Numbered from the stretch's first letter, positions 1 to 7,276 are shown. The stretch: 10,847 nt of DNA from an uncultured Oscillospiraceae bacterium (GCA_900763965.1 CAAFMG010000084.1:1-10847), one strand, 5' to 3'. A program made the numbers and translations. Notes: generated by a model from the sequence alone, not told the origin.

Positions 1-93
1 AAAAAAACCAAAATTTCGGCGTTTTTCCCAGTTATTGCGGCAGTTTGTACGAGATGAACAAATATATATGCAGGAATGCAGATTCTTTTGGCA

Positions 94-121
94 TTGACTT
101 TTCCGGGGAAGATGGTACAAT
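94..121 (+). promoter_or_regulatory. sigma-A-type promoter of adhE
   Basis: A TTGACT box at 94-99 and a TACAAT box at 116-121 are separated by 16 bp and differ from the TTGACA/TATAAT consensus by one base each. Transcription should start near 128, giving a leader of about 60 nt before the adhE start codon. The -10 box lies inside one perfect inverted repeat (111-127), and a second repeat (133-156) lies just after the predicted start. The promoter therefore looks built for repression. Bases 1-93 hold AT-rich DNA in which no gene could be supported. Confidence 0.7.
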
Positions 122-127
122 ACCATC
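111..127. promoter_or_regulatory. inverted repeat over the adhE -10 box (operator candidate)
   Basis: GATGGTA (111-117) and TACCATC (121-127) are perfect 7-bp complements separated by CAA. The dyad covers the whole -10 hexamer, so a dimer bound here would block RNA polymerase. The regulator is not identifiable. The site does not resemble the redox regulator Rex consensus (TTGT...ACAA). Confidence 0.6.
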
Positions 128-132
128 AAAGG

Positions 133-156
133 ATATCGGTAAATAAATACCGATAT
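133..156. promoter_or_regulatory. inverted repeat in the adhE leader (operator or RNA hairpin)
   Basis: ATATCGGTA (133-141) and TACCGATAT (148-156) are perfect 9-bp complements separated by six A/T bases. Its centre lies about 25 bp downstream of the centre of the 111-127 dyad, and both share GGTA/TACC inner half-sites. It could be a second operator. Because it falls after the predicted transcription start, it could also fold in the mRNA about 33 nt before the start codon. Confidence 0.6.
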
Positions 157-188
157 AAATAACATCCATCGCAGAAAGGAAGATTTCT

Positions 189-2804
189 ATGAACGTGATG
201 TACACCCCTGTCACAAATATCGAAGAATTGAACGCCGCTTTGGCACGAGTTCGCGCTGCGCAGCAGCAATATGCGAACTATACCCAGGAACAGGTAGACC
301 GCATTTTCCAGGCTGCCGCCGCTGCTGCCAACCGGGCCAGAATCCCTCTGGCTAAGCAGGCTGTGGAAGAAACCGGCATGGGCATCGTGGAGGATAAGGT
401 CATCAAGAACCACTTCGCCGCTGAATATATATACAATGCATACAAGAACACCAAGACCTGCGGTGTCATTGAGGAGGATGCAGCCTATGGTATGCGGAAG
501 ATCGCAGAGCCTGTGGGCGTGGTAGCAGCCGTCATCCCCACCACCAACCCCACCTCCACCGCCATCTTCAAGGTTCTGCTGGCCTTGAAGACCCGCAACG
601 GCATCATCATCAGCCCCCATCCCAGAGCCAAGAAGAGCACCATCGCCGCTGCCAAGGTTCTTTTGGAGGCCGCTGTGGAAGCCGGCGCACCGGAAGGCAT
701 TGTGGGCTGGGTGGATGTACCCAGTCTGGAGCTGACCAACAAGGTCATGCAGGAGGCCGATATCATCCTGGCCACCGGCGGCCCCGGCATGGTGAAGGCA
801 GCCTACTCCTCCGGCAAGCCCGCCATTGGCGTGGGCGCAGGCAATACTCCCGCCATCATTGATGACTCCGCGGACATTGCTCTGGCAGTTTCCTCTATCA
901 TCCATTCCAAGACCTTCGACAACGGCATGATCTGTGCCTCTGAGCAGTCTGTCATCGTCCTGGATGCTGTTTATGAAGCCGTGAAGGCCGAGTTCCAGGC
1001 CCGGGGCTGCTACATTCTCAATGAAGATGAGACGGAAAAGCTGCGCAGCACCATCCTCATCAACGGCGCACTGAACGCCAAGATCGTGGGTCAGCCCGCC
1101 CACACCATTGCCGCACTGGCTGGGGTGGAGGTGCCGGAAAGCACTAAGATCCTCATCGGTGAGGTCACCAGCGTGGAGCTGAGCGAGGCATTTGCCCATG
1201 AAAAGCTGTCTCCCGTGCTGGCAATGTACCGGGCAGCGGACTTTGAAGATGCCGTCAGCAAGGCAGAGCGGCTGGTTGCCGACGGCGGCTACGGCCACAC
1301 CTCCTCCGTTTATCTGGATCCCATCACCCGGAAGGATCATCTGACGGTCTTTGAAAACCGGATGAAGACCTGCCGGATCTTGGTCAATACACCTTCCTCC
1401 CACGGCGGCATCGGTGACCTGTACAACTTCCGGCTGGCTCCCTCCCTGACCCTGGGCTGCGGCAGCTGGGGCGGCAACTCCGTTTCCGAGAACGTCGGGG
1501 TCAAGCACCTGCTGAACATCAAAACTGTGGCGGAAAGAAGGGAAAATATGCTGTGGTTCCGGGCACCTGAAAAGGTATACATTAAGAAGGGCTGCCTGGG
1601 TGTGGCACTGAGCGAATTGAAGGATGTTATGGGCAAGAAGAGAGCCTTCATAGTCACCGACTCCTTCCTGTATCAGAACGGCTACACCAAGGCTGTGGAA
1701 AAGAAGCTGGACGAAATGGGCATTCAGCACACCTGCTTCTATGATGTGGCTCCCGATCCCAGCCTGGCCTGCGCCAAGGCCGGTGCAGAGCAGATGCGTT
1801 CCTTCCAGCCGGATGTGATCATCGCAGTGGGCGGCGGCTCCGCAATGGATGCCGGTAAGATCATGTGGGTGCTTTACGAGCATCCTGAGGCTGACTTTAT
1901 GGATATGGCCATGCGCTTCTCCGATATCCGCAAGCGTGTGTACACCTTCCCCAAGATGGGCCAGAAGGCCTACTTCATCGCTGTTCCCACCACCGCCGGT
2001 ACCGGCTCTGAGGTCACCCCCTTTGCCGTGATCACCGACGAGCAGACCGGAGTCAAGTATCCTCTGGCGGACTATGAGCTGATGCCCAAGATGGCCATTG
2101 TGGATGCGGACATGATGATGGATGCCCCCAAGGGACTGACCGCTGCCTCCGGCATTGATGCCGTGACCCATGCCCTGGAAGCCTACGCCTCCATGCTGGC
2201 TACGGATTACACCGATTCCCTGGCACTGCGCAGCCTGAAGGTGATCTTCCGGTACCTGCCGGAAGCCTATAACAACGGCCCTGTCAACCCTGTGGCTCGG
2301 GAGAAGATGGCCAATGCAGCCACCATGGCCGGTATGGCCTTTGCCAATGCGTTCCTGGGTGTGTGCCACTCCATGGCCCACAAGCTGGGTGCCTTCCACC
2401 ATCTGCCCCACGGCGTTGCCAACGCCCTGATGATCGAGCAGGTTCTGCGGTTCAATGCCGCCGAGGTTCCTGTCAAGATGGGCACCTTCCCCCAGTATGA
2501 CCATCCCCACACCCTGGCCCGCTATGCCGAGGTGGCAGATTATCTGGGCGTAAAGGGTCAGACCGATGAAGAAAAGCTGGAGGGTCTGATCGCCATGGTC
2601 AACGACCTGAAGCAGAAGATCGGCATCAAGGCCACCATCCGGGACTACGGCGTGGACGAGACAGATTTCCTGAACCGTCTGGACGACATGGTGGAGCAGG
2701 CCTTTGACGACCAGTGCACCGGCGCAAACCCCCGTTACCCCCTGATGCGGGAGATCAAGCAGATGTATCTCAATGCCTACTACGGCACCAATAACGAAGT
2801 GTAA
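189..2804 (+). CDS. adhE: bifunctional acetaldehyde-CoA / alcohol dehydrogenase AdhE
   Basis: The protein (871 aa, the usual AdhE length) reduces acetyl-CoA to acetaldehyde and then to ethanol in the cytoplasm, regenerating NAD+ during fermentation. The N-terminal aldehyde dehydrogenase half (about residues 1-440) carries the catalytic cysteine at C249 in the motif NGMICASEQS. A linker near residues 445-465 leads to the C-terminal iron-dependent alcohol dehydrogenase. That half has the nucleotide-binding GGGS at about 548-551 and the expected metal ligands D657, H661, H727 and H741 (motifs GIDAVTHALEAY, GVCHSMAH and LPHG). AdhE proteins of this family form helical filaments called spirosomes. 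The ATG at 189 follows an AGAAAGGA ribosome site at 173-180; an in-frame ATG at 198 is a less likely start. No truncation or frameshift was seen. A small kinase gene follows 15 bp downstream. Confidence 0.97.
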   Translation: MNVMYTPVTNIEELNAALARVRAAQQQYANYTQEQVDRIFQAAAAAANRARIPLAKQAVEETGMGIVEDKVIKNHFAAEYIYNAYKNTKTCGVIEEDAAYGMRKIAEPVGVVAAVIPTTNPTSTAIFKVLLALKTRNGIIISPHPRAKKSTIAAAKVLLEAAVEAGAPEGIVGWVDVPSLELTNKVMQEADIILATGGPGMVKAAYSSGKPAIGVGAGNTPAIIDDSADIALAVSSIIHSKTFDNGMICASEQSVIVLDAVYEAVKAEFQARGCYILNEDETEKLRSTILINGALNAKIVGQPAHTIAALAGVEVPESTKILIGEVTSVELSEAFAHEKLSPVLAMYRAADFEDAVSKAERLVADGGYGHTSSVYLDPITRKDHLTVFENRMKTCRILVNTPSSHGGIGDLYNFRLAPSLTLGCGSWGGNSVSENVGVKHLLNIKTVAERRENMLWFRAPEKVYIKKGCLGVALSELKDVMGKKRAFIVTDSFLYQNGYTKAVEKKLDEMGIQHTCFYDVAPDPSLACAKAGAEQMRSFQPDVIIAVGGGSAMDAGKIMWVLYEHPEADFMDMAMRFSDIRKRVYTFPKMGQKAYFIAVPTTAGTGSEVTPFAVITDEQTGVKYPLADYELMPKMAIVDADMMMDAPKGLTAASGIDAVTHALEAYASMLATDYTDSLALRSLKVIFRYLPEAYNNGPVNPVAREKMANAATMAGMAFANAFLGVCHSMAHKLGAFHHLPHGVANALMIEQVLRFNAAEVPVKMGTFPQYDHPHTLARYAEVADYLGVKGQTDEEKLEGLIAMVNDLKQKIGIKATIRDYGVDETDFLNRLDDMVEQAFDDQCTGANPRYPLMREIKQMYLNAYYGTNNEV

Positions 2805-2819
2805 GGAGTGGAGCGGAAC

Positions 2820-3563
2820 ATGGAAAGCATCATTGTGCGCAGAAAGAACAAGGTCATTTACCGGGATGGCGACAAGTGTGTCAAGCTGTTCGAGGCGGGA
2901 TATTCCAAGGCAGATATTTTCAATGAGGCCCTGAACCAGGCCAGAATTGAAGAAACCGGACTGAATGTTCCCAAAATTCTGGGTGTTACCATGATTGGCG
3001 GTCAGTGGGCCATTGTTTCCCAGTTCATCGAAGGCAAGACCCTGGCTCAGCTGATCCAGGAGAATCCGGATCAGAAGGATGCCTATCTGGCACAGATGGT
3101 GGACATTCAGCTGACCATCCACGCCAAGAATGCCCCCCTGCTGAATATGCTCAAGGACAAGCTGCACCGCAAGATCAGCGCATCGGGTCTGGATGCCACC
3201 ACCCGGTACGATCTGCACACCCAGCTGGAGGGCCTGCCCAAGCACAAAAAGGTGTGCCACGGCGACCTGCGCCCCTCCAACATCATCATCACCCCGGAGG
3301 GCGTGCCCTACATTCTGGACTGGTCCCATGCCGCCCAGGGCAACGCTTCCTCGGATACCGCCGAGACCTACCTGACCATGTGCATGGCAGGGGATCGGGA
3401 AGGGGCAGAAAAGTACCTGGAGCTGTTCTGCCAGAAGAGCGACACCGCCAAGCAGTATGTTCAGAAGTGGATGCCCATTGTGGCAGCCGCCCGGCTGAAC
3501 AGATGCGAAAAGGAGCAGCAGGAATTCCTGCGCACCTGGGTAAACGTGGTGGACTACCAATAA
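2820..3563 (+). CDS. APH/choline-kinase-fold small-molecule phosphotransferase
   Basis: This 247-aa cytoplasmic protein has the protein-kinase-like fold of the aminoglycoside/choline phosphotransferase superfamily. Visible landmarks are a probable ATP-contacting lysine (K22 in CVKLFE), a hinge-like stretch (VSQFIEGKTLAQLI), the catalytic motif HGDLRPSN (H147, D149, N154) and the metal-binding ILDW (D167). The substrate cannot be read from the sequence. Such proteins can phosphorylate choline, ethanolamine, thiamine, sugars or antibiotics, and calling it a resistance gene would be unjustified. The ATG at 2820 is preferred because AAGGAG at 2803-2808 lies 11 bp before it; the upstream GTG at 2808 overlaps that ribosome site. 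The ribosome site itself overlaps the adhE stop codon region, so the gene is probably co-transcribed and translationally linked with adhE. An intrinsic terminator follows at once. Confidence 0.85.
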   Translation: MESIIVRRKNKVIYRDGDKCVKLFEAGYSKADIFNEALNQARIEETGLNVPKILGVTMIGGQWAIVSQFIEGKTLAQLIQENPDQKDAYLAQMVDIQLTIHAKNAPLLNMLKDKLHRKISASGLDATTRYDLHTQLEGLPKHKKVCHGDLRPSNIIITPEGVPYILDWSHAAQGNASSDTAETYLTMCMAGDREGAEKYLELFCQKSDTAKQYVQKWMPIVAAARLNRCEKEQQEFLRTWVNVVDYQ

Positions 3564-3571
3564 AAAACCGT

Positions 3572-3611
3572 TGCAGGCTCCCGCCAGTGGTGGGAGCCTG
3601 CATTTGTTGCT
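3572..3611 (+). terminator. intrinsic terminator of the adhE-kinase operon
   Basis: TGCAGGCTCCC (3572-3582) pairs perfectly with GGGAGCCTGCA (3592-3602) around a 9-nt loop. A T-rich stretch (TTTGTTGCTT) follows. It begins 8 bp after the kinase stop codon and separates region 1 from the TetR operon. Confidence 0.85.
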
Positions 3612-3666
3612 TCCGGAACGCCGGTGCTGGCTTTTTTCTTCTCTACAGCGGGAAACTGCGATGCTC

Positions 3667-3695
3667 TTGACATTCCTGCAAACAAATGCTAGTAT
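3667..3695 (+). promoter_or_regulatory. sigma-A-type promoter with extended -10, tetR operon
   Basis: A perfect TTGACA at 3667-3672 is followed after 17 bp by TAGTAT at 3690-3695. A TG dinucleotide sits one base upstream of that box (3687-3688), forming an extended -10. Transcription should start near 3702, about 70 nt before the regulator's GTG start. A TATAAA at 3693-3698 also looks like a -10 box, but its 20-bp spacing from TTGACA is too long. Confidence 0.65.
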
Positions 3696-3708
3696 AAAAG
3701 AAACGATA

Positions 3709-3729
3709 GTATCAATTATACCATGATAC
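3709..3729. promoter_or_regulatory. TetR operator candidate
   Basis: GTATCA (3709-3714) and TGATAC (3724-3729) form a perfect 6-bp dyad around 9 bp, spanning 21 bp just downstream of the predicted transcription start and upstream of the TetR gene. Size, symmetry and position fit the autoregulatory site that TetR-family repressors usually bind. The assignment is an inference from position. Confidence 0.55.
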
Positions 3730-3772
3730 CAATTTTTGCGTTCCTATGGGTCATGGGGTAAGGAGGCATTTT

Positions 3773-4300
3773 GTGCGCAGGACAACGGCAACCACGGATT
3801 ATCTAAAGGAATGTATGGGCACGGCTCTGCTGGAAATGATGGAGGATACCCCCCTTGAAAAGATCAGCATCGAGGACATGACCGCCCGGGCGGATGTGGG
3901 GCGCTCCACCTATTTCCGCTATTTCAAAAGCAAGGAGGAGGTTCTCTCCTTTAAGCTCCTCTGCCTGTGGAAGCGGTTTTCTCAGGCGCGGGGCGGTGAC
4001 GGCATTGCCCAGGTCAGCCGGGAGAGCATCCAGTCCTTGTTTGAATTCTGCCTGTCCATCCGGCCGGTGTTCGAGCTGCTCTATGCCACGGGGCACCAGG
4101 ATGTGATCCTGGATTTCTATTTGCAGGGGGCTGTCCCCGTCATTGCCCAGGCGGATGCCAGCACCCATTATTTTATTCAGTTCATCACCTTCGGCCTGTT
4201 CGGCCTTATGAATGCCTGGGTCCTACGGGGCTACCGGGAAACACCGGAGGAGATGGCGCAGATCGTCTGGACATGGAAGGATGCCACGGAAGTGGCGTGA
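3773..4300 (+). CDS. TetR/AcrR-family transcriptional regulator
   Basis: This 175-aa cytoplasmic DNA-binding protein has a TetR_N helix-turn-helix at about residues 31-51 (ISIEDMTARADVGRSTYFRYF), followed by KSKEEVL as in the family. The C-terminal ligand domain ends in a helix (GLMNAWVLRGYRETPEEMAQIV) resembling the TetR_C_8/DhaS-type domain seen in clostridial regulators; the ligand is unknown. The GTG at 3773 is chosen as start because the excellent ribosome site TAAGGAGG (3759-3766) lies 6 bp upstream. An in-frame ATG at 3746 would place that ribosome site inside the gene and has no SD of its own. It is the first gene of a probable operon: an AI-2E-type membrane protein starts 14 bp after its stop. 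The 3709-3729 dyad suggests autorepression and control of the two downstream membrane genes. Confidence 0.9.
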   Translation: MRRTTATTDYLKECMGTALLEMMEDTPLEKISIEDMTARADVGRSTYFRYFKSKEEVLSFKLLCLWKRFSQARGGDGIAQVSRESIQSLFEFCLSIRPVFELLYATGHQDVILDFYLQGAVPVIAQADASTHYFIQFITFGLFGLMNAWVLRGYRETPEEMAQIVWTWKDATEVA

Positions 4301-4314
4301 GGAAAGGAATCTCT

Positions 4315-5472
4315 ATGGATAAGTCATATAAAAAGCCCCTTCTGCTTATCACCTTTGGGGTGGTGCTGTTCACGGCCCTGAGCAATCTGGGCAGTGTGGT
4401 TCAGGGTTTGGAAACCTGCCTGAATCTGCTGACCCCGGTGCTGGCCGGACTTCTGACGGCCTTTGTGTTAAGCGTCCCCATGCGGGGATTGGCACGGATT
4501 CTCAAGCGCTTCCTGCCCAAAGCAACAGACCGGCAGCTGGACGCCATCAGCCTGCTGCTGACGGTGGTATGCGTAATCGCCATTGTGGTGCTTCTGGGCA
4601 TGATCGCTGTGCCCCAGCTGGCGGCATCGGTGAAAAGCATTGCCCTGCTGATCCATGACAAGTGGCCGGACTGGGCCAGCCTGCTCCAGGGATACGGCAT
4701 CAACACCGACGGCCTTTCGGAGTATTTTGCCGCTTCCGATTGGCAGAGCCTGTTGAAGAGCGTTTTCAGCGGCGTGAACACGGTGCTCGGCTCGGTTGCC
4801 AATGTGGCAGGCTCCACCGTATCGGCCATTGCCGATGCCTCCATCTCCCTGGTGATCACCTTCTATGTGCTCATCGGCTGGCGGGAACTGCGCAGCCAGA
4901 GCCGCCGGGCACTGTATGCCTATTGTAAGCCCAATGTGGCAGACCGGATCTGTCACATTGCCAAGCTGGCCCACAGCACCTATGCCAAATTCCTCTCCGG
5001 CCAGTGTGTGGAGGTGGTGATTCTGGGCAGCCTGATATTCGTATCCTTTACGGTGGCAAGGCTTCCTTATGCGGGTCTGACGGCGGTGCTCACCGCAGCC
5101 TTTGCCTTTGTTCCCTATATCGGCGCATTTTTGTCCTGCGCCTTGGGCGTGTTGTTTACCTTGCTGTCCGATCCCGGCAAGGCCCTTCTGTGCCTGATCG
5201 TCTATCAGGCAGCGCAGTTTGTGGAAAACCAGTTCATCTATCCCCATGTGGTGGGAAACAGTGTGGGCCTGTCGCCCTTCTGGACCCTGCTGGCGGTTCT
5301 GCTGGGCGGGAAACTGTTTGGCGTTCTGGGTATGATCTTCTTCATCCCCCTGATGGCCCTGCTGTCTCAGCTGATCCATGAGTCCATTGCGCAGCGGCTG
5401 GATACCCCCGCACCCCAGCCGGTGCAGCCCCAAAGTGCCCCGGCTGAGCCGGATGACAGGGCGCAGGAATGA
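4315..5472 (+). CDS. AI-2E family (UPF0118, PerM-like) transporter
   Basis: This 385-aa polytopic membrane protein has hydrophobic segments near residues 8-25, 35-55, 75-105, about 180-200, and several from about 230 to the C-terminal third. The region reading NQFIYPHVVGNSVGLSPFWT, followed by a glycine-rich LLGGKLFGVLGMIFFIPL, is the hallmark C-terminal signature of the AI-2E/UPF0118 family. Members have been linked to autoinducer-2 export (TqsA) and to Na+/H+ antiport. The substrate here is not predictable, and the family name should not be taken as evidence of quorum sensing. The tail (about the last 25 residues) is Pro/Gln/Ala-rich and probably disordered. The start at ATG 4315 follows GGAAAGGA at 4301-4308; an in-frame ATG at 4273 lies inside the TetR gene and lacks an SD. 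A phospholipase-D-type gene begins 42 bp downstream. Confidence 0.9.
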   Translation: MDKSYKKPLLLITFGVVLFTALSNLGSVVQGLETCLNLLTPVLAGLLTAFVLSVPMRGLARILKRFLPKATDRQLDAISLLLTVVCVIAIVVLLGMIAVPQLAASVKSIALLIHDKWPDWASLLQGYGINTDGLSEYFAASDWQSLLKSVFSGVNTVLGSVANVAGSTVSAIADASISLVITFYVLIGWRELRSQSRRALYAYCKPNVADRICHIAKLAHSTYAKFLSGQCVEVVILGSLIFVSFTVARLPYAGLTAVLTAAFAFVPYIGAFLSCALGVLFTLLSDPGKALLCLIVYQAAQFVENQFIYPHVVGNSVGLSPFWTLLAVLLGGKLFGVLGMIFFIPLMALLSQLIHESIAQRLDTPAPQPVQPQSAPAEPDDRAQE

Positions 5473-5514
5473 TGCACTTTGCAGAATCACCGGACAAAGA
5501 AAGAGAAGAAAGCC

Positions 5515-6912
5515 ATGAAATTACCGTTTTCCATTCCCCCTCGCCAGCTGCTCTGGGGGATCGTCAAGTGCCTTGGGATCTATCTGCTGGTATGTCTTCT
5601 GGTGCCGCCGCTTCTGGGCGTTCATCAGAAAAGCCCTCGGCAGCTGGCACTGCATACCTGTGAGCAGGAACGGATCTGCCTGATCGAAAACAACGAAGAT
5701 GCCCTGCACTGGCGTTTGCGGATGATCCGGCAGGCCCAGGAGGAGATTATTCTATCGACCTTTGATTTTCGTGCCGACAACAGCGGTTCCGATGTGATCG
5801 CTGCCCTGCTGGATGCGGCAGACCGGGGAGTACAGGTGCGGCTGATCCTGGACGGCATCAATTCCCAGCTGCGCCTCAGCGGCAGTGCGGCCTTCCAGGC
5901 TCTGGCCGCTCAGGAAAATGTCACCGTCCAATACTATAATCCCATCAGCCTGACAGGGATGTGGCGGGCAAACTACCGCTGCCATGACAAATATCTGATC
6001 ATTGACCGCTCGGCCTACCTGATGGGAGGAAGAAATACCAACGACCTGTTCCTGGGCACCGGAGGAAAAGCACGGCAGAATATGGATCTGGATGTGGTGG
6101 TGTATGGCAAAGACTTTGAAACTGCCTCTGTCCGGGATCTGCTGGATTACTTTGAGACGATATGGGCGCTGGATACCAACCGGGAATTTCACGCAGATCC
6201 GGAAAACAGCCGGGTCAAAGCCGCCACGGCAGCCCTGAGGGAACGCTGGTCGGTCATTCTGGATGCCGGACAGATCACTTCCATTGACTACCCGGCAGAA
6301 ACGATTCCAACAAACAGCGTTGCTATTTTGATGGGAGATCCCGGCGCAAAGAATAAAGAGCCGGTACTGCTGAACACCCTGACGGCCCTGATGGCTTCCG
6401 GAAAAGAAAACGTCCTGCTGCAAACCCCCTATATCATCTGCAACAGCGCCATGTACGATGCCCTGAAACAGGTGGCAGACAGCGCCGGGAAGGTGCAGAT
6501 CCTCACCAATGACCCCTGGAGCGGCGCAAACCCCTGGGGCTGTACGGATTTCCTCAATCAGAAAAAGAACATTCTGAAAACCGGTGCCTCGGTATACCAG
6601 TGGAACGGAGACGTTTCCATGCACACCAAGATGATGCTGGTGGATGACCGGATCAGCATTCTGGGCTCCTTCAACTGGGATATGCGCAGTGCCTATCTGG
6701 ATACGGAAATGATGCTGCTGGTAGACAGTCCCCAACTGAATCAGACCCTTCGGGAACAGACCGATACCATGCTCTGCCAGAGCAACGCCATATCCCCGGA
6801 TGGCACCCAGACAGCCGGAACGGCATACATAGCCCCGCCATTCTCCCTGTTCAAGCAGGTGTTCCAAAACCTGCTGCGCATTTTCATCCCCCTGTTCCGG
6901 CATCTGCTGTAA
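5515..6912 (+). CDS. membrane-anchored phospholipase D-family protein, cardiolipin synthase-like (ClsC/YmdC type)
   Basis: The protein (465 aa) has one N-terminal membrane segment at about residues 11-32 and two complete HKD catalytic motifs: HDKYLIID (H157, K159, D164) and HTKMMLVD (H370, K372, D377). Each HKD is followed by the family's Gly/Asn pattern (MGGRN and LGSFN). The GGRN after HKD1 is typical of ClsC/YmdC-like cardiolipin synthases, which join two phospholipids by transphosphatidylation at the membrane. A lipid synthase role is therefore likely, though a phosphodiesterase role remains possible. The C-terminal 25 residues alternate hydrophobic and basic residues and may be an amphipathic membrane-binding helix. 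The ATG at 5515 follows a modest AGAGAAG at 5502-5508; a TTG at 5479 is in frame but less credible. It is the last gene of the TetR-led operon, and no strong terminator follows directly. Confidence 0.88.
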   Translation: MKLPFSIPPRQLLWGIVKCLGIYLLVCLLVPPLLGVHQKSPRQLALHTCEQERICLIENNEDALHWRLRMIRQAQEEIILSTFDFRADNSGSDVIAALLDAADRGVQVRLILDGINSQLRLSGSAAFQALAAQENVTVQYYNPISLTGMWRANYRCHDKYLIIDRSAYLMGGRNTNDLFLGTGGKARQNMDLDVVVYGKDFETASVRDLLDYFETIWALDTNREFHADPENSRVKAATAALRERWSVILDAGQITSIDYPAETIPTNSVAILMGDPGAKNKEPVLLNTLTALMASGKENVLLQTPYIICNSAMYDALKQVADSAGKVQILTNDPWSGANPWGCTDFLNQKKNILKTGASVYQWNGDVSMHTKMMLVDDRISILGSFNWDMRSAYLDTEMMLLVDSPQLNQTLREQTDTMLCQSNAISPDGTQTAGTAYIAPPFSLFKQVFQNLLRIFIPLFRHLL

Positions 6913-6951
6913 GCGGGATTGCCCTGTTCCCACAGAATGCCGCTGTGCGCC

Positions 6952-6980
6952 TTGCGCAGTGGAGGAAATTCTGATACAAT
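6952..6980 (+). promoter_or_regulatory. sigma-A-type promoter with extended -10, upstream of the ArsC/Spx gene
   Basis: TTGCGC (6952-6957) and TACAAT (6975-6980) are 17 bp apart, and TG one base upstream of the -10 (TGATACAAT) gives an extended -10. Initiation near 6987 would produce a leader of about 290 nt that runs through the whole MITE-like element before reaching the gene at 7277. Confidence 0.55.
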
Positions 6981-7036
6981 GATCGTGCAGACTTTTGGAC
7001 AGAACGTGGCTGCCAAAAGCAAAACCATTTCTTTAG

Positions 7037-7255
7037 GGAAACTCTGAATAAATCGGCGGCGGCTGGCGAGCGGATCTTTTGCCCCCATGCTGCGGTTCCC
7101 AAAGTGGGAAATATAGCGCAGCCGTTGCCAGCGTAAGCTGGCTTACGGATGCGGCATACCCCTTGCGGGTACACAAAGTATTCCTTCACTTTTGGAACCT
7201 TGCCTGGAAGCAAAATCTCTCGCTCCCAGCTCTTGTCGATTTAATCAGAGCTTCC
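7037..7255. mobile_element. MITE-like element with 19-bp terminal inverted repeats
   Basis: GGAAACTCTGAATAAATCG (7037-7055) matches the reverse complement of 7237-7255 (GGAAGCTCTGATTAAATCG) at 17 of 19 positions. Similarity continues inward: GCTGGCGAGCG at 7062-7072 against GCTGGGAGCG (complement of 7221-7230), and GATCTTTTGC at 7073-7082 against GATTTTGC (complement of 7210-7217). The whole 219-bp unit can thus fold back on itself. The interior holds three more hairpins (stems 7096-7101/7105-7110 nested in 7089-7094/7117-7122, then 7127-7132/7137-7142, then 7157-7161/7167-7171). No protein is encoded. The flanks read TTAG and TTGG, possibly a 4-bp target duplication with one change. This fits a non-autonomous transposable element; a conserved structured RNA is the main alternative. 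The unit fills most of the 364-bp gap between genes. Confidence 0.6.
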
Positions 7256-7276
7256 TTGGAATCGGAGGTTGAAACA

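Noticed and set aside
44..62. TTTGT...ACAAA upstream of adhE as a Rex redox-repressor site.
   Set aside because: The TTGT and ACAA halves are separated by 9 bp rather than the 10 of the Rex consensus, and the inner TAA/TTA bases are missing. It also lies about 30 bp upstream of the -35, a poor place for repression.
2808..2819. GTG at 2808 as the start of the kinase gene.
   Set aside because: It overlaps the SD AAGGAG (2803-2808) and has no ribosome site of its own; ATG 2820 fits better.
126..3560. A 1144-codon open frame on the minus strand across adhE and the kinase, with similar long antisense frames at 4468-5490 and 5752-6933.
   Set aside because: The antisense codons of the first two are in exact register with the sense codons, so each stays open simply because the sense genes avoid TTA, CTA and TCA codons (Leu is mostly CTG; Ser mostly TCC or AGC). 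The His/Gly/Gln-rich products look like no protein family. The sense genes are unambiguous.
3746..3772. ATG at 3746 as the TetR start.
   Set aside because: The strong SD TAAGGAGG lies after it and points to GTG 3773; the extra residues do not belong to the TetR domain.
7079..7276. A longer N-terminus for the ArsC/Spx protein, reading in frame from 7079.
   Set aside because: The extension is translated from the MITE-like element, has no SD, and the family starts at the residue corresponding to 7277.
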